64,000 nt of DNA, taken from the NCBI GenBank assembly GCA_003342895.1, contig PTFA01000056.1, positions 968,115-1,032,114 of the forward strand. Direction: 5' to 3'. Within the stretch, counting starts at the first letter, position 1, and every line of letters begins with the position of its first letter. This stretch comes from Casuarius casuarius (taxonomy: Eukaryota; Chordata; Aves; Casuariiformes; Casuariidae). Under the pieces are notes generated by a model, which saw nothing but the letters and a program-made list of their open reading frames with translations, made no database searches and had not been told where the DNA came from. A program made the position numbers and the translations under genes. Below are positions 61,561 to 64,000 of the stretch, in pieces.

Positions 61561-63233
61561 CAGGCCTTTAACGAAGATAGTGAAAATTGTAGCGACGCAC
61601 CGTGTAACATCCCTAACCTCTTGTTACTCAAATTAACTAGAAGACTGTATCTGTTTTGCTTTTCATCCACCTGAATTTCTAGTTGACTGCATTTCACTGG
61701 GTGCTCTGCCTGCAAAATCCATGCTGTGCAGGCTCCTTTCTGCTGCTCAGAGATGTTGTGCTGATAAAGACAGAGGGCAGCATCTGGGGAAGGATTTTGC
61801 AGGGTTTGGTTGGGATGGTGCTCTAGAAGTGCAGGGTCACTTGGCTCAGGGGTCATGGTGGATGGAGAATTCAGTAGGTCTGCATGAAACCTTTCAGACA
61901 GAGCTTGGAATATAGGAAGAGGTCTAACCTTTACTTTAGCGGTAGTTTCAGTTTGGCTGTCTGAAGCCATGTCAGACGTGGGGGCTGGTATGTCTTCTGC
62001 ATATGTTGATGCAGCAAAGTAAAAAGAGTGCTGAGCATTGAAAGCAGATCTTTCTCACTCTGGAGGAGGTTGATGATCCCTGGTGGTAGAGAGGTTGAGG
62101 GAAACCCACATTTGGGATTAGTACTGAACAGAGCTGCTTATGGATTGCAGCTTATTCCAGAATGACAGCTAGTGGTCTTTGACAACAGCACAAAGCAAAT
62201 TCCTGCAGTCCAGGCCCATGAATTATTGCCTGCCATCCACTCTAGGAGCATATCCTTAATATCGGCCTTGGAACAGTCCTGGATTTGTGAATGTCTTCCT
62301 TTTCCATGCATCAAGCTAAGCTAAGACCACAAAAGCATTAGTTCTTGGATGAATTTAGCAGTAAACTCAGTTTTGTTGTCACTTTCAGGAGCACTGAGTA
62401 GGACAAAGATATCAGAAAGCTGAAATGCTACCTCTGGTGCTCTCACTAAGGTAAAGGCTCAGAGAACACAAAATTTGGTGAGGTGGTCTTGGTACCCCAT
62501 TATCCACTTGAAATTGCCTTGAGATCAAGCTTGCATATCAATGAGGTCAGCTTGCCCTCATGACGAGAATTCATTGCTTTGTGGGGGTTTTACATTAACA
62601 TTTTCAGCTGGGGGCCTCTTTCTTTTCTTCTGACAGTCAAGATAGAAAGATTTGAAGAGCTCAGGAGCCTCTCTCGTGATGTTTTTGTATTCAGACAATA
62701 TATGCTTTATAATATGAGCACAACCACTATGGTCTGTAGCAACATGTGCTCTTCTGAGGATTTCATGTGTGTCTTCAATGCTCACATAGTATATGGGAGA
62801 TGCTTCTTTAGTCTGACATTTCTTGATTAGCTTTGTTGTAGCCACACTGTAGCACTTCATACCTATGAGCAGTGGAGGAAATGTAAAAGAACTAACTGGC
62901 AACCAGGTATCAAACTAGGGACAAACGGTGATAAGAACAGAAAGAAGAAGAAAAAAAAGGTTCTTTAAAAATGTTCTTTAAAACTAAAAAAAGCAAGCAG
63001 ATAACATTCATGTCTTGACTTTGATTTGGGATTTTGGCTTGCCTTTTTGATCTCAGCAATAGTTGGACAGTACTCTTCTTTAGTACCATGTACTTTGGGC
63101 AATTCTCATACTTCTTGTGAAGTTCTTTCTTGAAGCTACTTGCAGAATCCACAGCCACCTCCAGCAGTGACTGCAGAACCAGCAAAGCATCTTTACCCAA
63201 CAACCGCCCCTTTCCACAATATGCCTGTTACCA
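61560..63233 (-). pseudogene. Broken KRBA2-type integrase (transposase)
   Basis: Read 3' to 5' along the window. The N-terminal part (about 63,203-63,080) contains SSFKKELHKKYENCPKYMVL. A zinc-binding segment (62,902-62,558) contains PIYYVSIEDTHEILRRAHVA and ITREAPELFK; its H-x4-H pair (HVATDH) remains, but the first Cys of the expected C-x2-C is Tyr (YLDC). An in-frame TGA at 62,558-62,560 stands where the family has Arg, then GQADLIDMQ continues in frame with the first catalytic Asp. After a frameshift come WIMGYQDHLTKFCVL (about 62,506), the second Asp in ESDNKTEF (about 62,378) and MLLEWMAGNNSWAW. The catalytic Glu position (VERAN in relatives) appears as Lys near 62,268. Then FPSTSLPPGIINLLQSEKDL, and a C-terminal piece (61,764-61,680) with EQQKGAC and ILQAEHPVKCSQ. 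The enzyme would have cut and joined transposon ends; this copy cannot. Confidence 0.88.
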
Positions 63234-63278
63234 AGTGAAACAAACATTCAAATAGTGTAGCAGAATACCCAGCACATC

Positions 63279-63398
63279 AGTCATTTCGTAGAACGTGTGA
63301 AACTTTTAGTCATTTTACCAAATGAGTGAGTGGAGGAGTCATTTTGCAAAAATGACCGAAAATTTCAGTCATTTCATGAAATGACTGGTTTCACAATA
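63279..63398. repeat. Right inverted terminal repeat with palindromic units
   Basis: Units start at 63,279, 63,308, 63,337 and 63,367, so spacing is 29, 29 and 30 bp. The outermost, extended by one base each side to 63,366-63,387, is a perfect 22-bp palindrome with half-site CAGTCATTTCA. The reverse complement of this end aligns with the left end unit by unit. Confidence 0.9.
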
Positions 63399-64000
63399 CG
63401 GCTAACATATGCACCAACCGAAAGGAGAAAGTTCCAAAACAGATCATGTTCTTCAAACCCCCTCTTGTGGCTGTATGGAATAATGCAATAAAATACTGCA
63501 TTTTACCGTAATCTTTTGTTTAAAAACTGCAGTGATTGTTCAGGAAGGAAGGAGACCTGGGAGCTTTTGTTTTGTAGCAGAGTACATCTTGGTGCTTTAT
63601 ATTCTTCCTTGAAAAACTCTGGCAGAGGAGTTAATATTTTTCTTAAATTCTTGTTTGAGCTGGACACCTCCATAGAGATACAGGACAAAGCAGTTGCCAG
63701 ACAGGGACTCTAGGGATCCACTGGCTATTCTCTGTCAGCTGTGACTACTTAGTATATCTGTATGTGTCTTACATGTCAGTATAACCTTCACCTTTTTTTT
63801 TTTTTTTCCTGAAAAACATTTTAAATACACAGCTGGTCTTTTACCTTAGCTTTGCAATCTTCAAGTTGAGCTGAAACAAAATGCAGGTATCCAGAGTATA
63901 CTGTTTGTAGCAGATAGGTAGCAATGAAGAAGCTTTTACAAATGCTGATGCCATTCAAAGTCAGCCATTCATTCAACCAATTTCAGCCATTTAAATTCAG
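63399..64000. other. Non-coding flank to window end
   Basis: A poly-T of 16 lies at 63,793-63,808. The last 40 bp contain two AGCCATT words (63,963 and 63,985) that faintly recall the transposon's palindromic half-site, but they are out of phase and probably chance. Confidence 0.4.

Larger units (their letters stand above)
61463..63398 (-). mobile_element. DNA transposon with KRBA2-like integrase
   Basis: A 1.94-kb element bounded by TATTGTGAAAC on the left and GTTTCACAATA on the right. The inverted terminal repeats match for about 100 bp at roughly three-quarters identity. Each repeat is built from 20-bp palindromic units of form AGTCATTTNNNNAAATGACT. The minus strand between them carries a decayed integrase related to KRBA2/SCAND3, genes known to derive from transposon integrases. 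The superfamily (Ginger-like or IS3EU-like) is not settled by the sequence: termini of TAT and ATA type and the integrase kind are the main clues. No clean target-site duplication is visible, and similarity continues a further dozen bases outward, so the exact ends are uncertain. Such elements are scarce in bird-like genomes. Confidence 0.9.

Noticed and set aside
63963..64000. Two AGCCATT words resembling the transposon half-site
   Set aside because: Spacing is 22 bp, not 29, and no dyad partner is present; a second element beyond the window cannot be supported.
1..64000. CRISPR array, bacterial operon or phage
   Set aside because: Base composition, CR1 LINEs, SINEs and microsatellites show vertebrate nuclear DNA; no spaced identical repeats of CRISPR type exist. 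The 29-bp-period units in the transposon ends are palindromic binding-site-like repeats, too few and too divergent for CRISPR.
1..64000. Endogenous retrovirus or other LTR element
   Set aside because: No paired long terminal repeats, primer-binding site, or gag/pol/env-like segments were seen.

Overview
The window reads as non-coding vertebrate nuclear DNA, most likely from a bird. It is AT-rich and CpG-poor and holds no intact protein-coding gene. Its clearest repeats are CR1 LINEs, together with decayed SINE pieces of a widespread amniote type. Low overall repeat density fits a bird better than a turtle or crocodile, but the species cannot be named from the sequence. It may be intergenic DNA or the interior of a very large intron. 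No rRNA, tRNA, CRISPR array or bacterial-type operon is visible.

Layout. Positions 1-31,900 are mostly unique sequence with microsatellites (CA repeat at 2,835-2,930), a few ancient SINE tails and several stretches that look like regulatory elements. Positions 31,930-33,998 hold a GC-rich avian CR1 with a large internal deletion: remnants of the ORF1 coiled coil and esterase domain run straight into the second half of the ORF2 reverse transcriptase. Positions 34,000-44,900 are unique sequence with MIR-like SINE fragments and one unexplained 228-codon open frame. Positions 44,945-45,910 hold a much older CR1 of another subfamily. Positions 46,000-60,477 contain a candidate 96-nt exon, a pair of 71-bp direct repeats about 1 kb apart, two candidate regulatory blocks and a CA microsatellite. 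A poly-T run and an assembly gap lie at 60,478-60,542.

The most striking object is at 61,463-63,398. It is a 1.94-kb DNA transposon with inverted terminal repeats of about 100 bp. Each end carries an array of 20-bp palindromic units with a near-constant 29-bp period. The minus strand between them encodes the broken remains of an integrase-type transposase closely resembling the vertebrate domesticated gene KRBA2. Cut-and-paste elements of this type are unusual in bird-like genomes, and the iteron-like ends look like an ordered set of transposase binding sites.

Nothing here forms a working pathway. The mobile elements are dead: they carry stops, frameshifts and changed catalytic residues. The regulatory candidates are inferences from base composition and motif content and need cross-species alignment.
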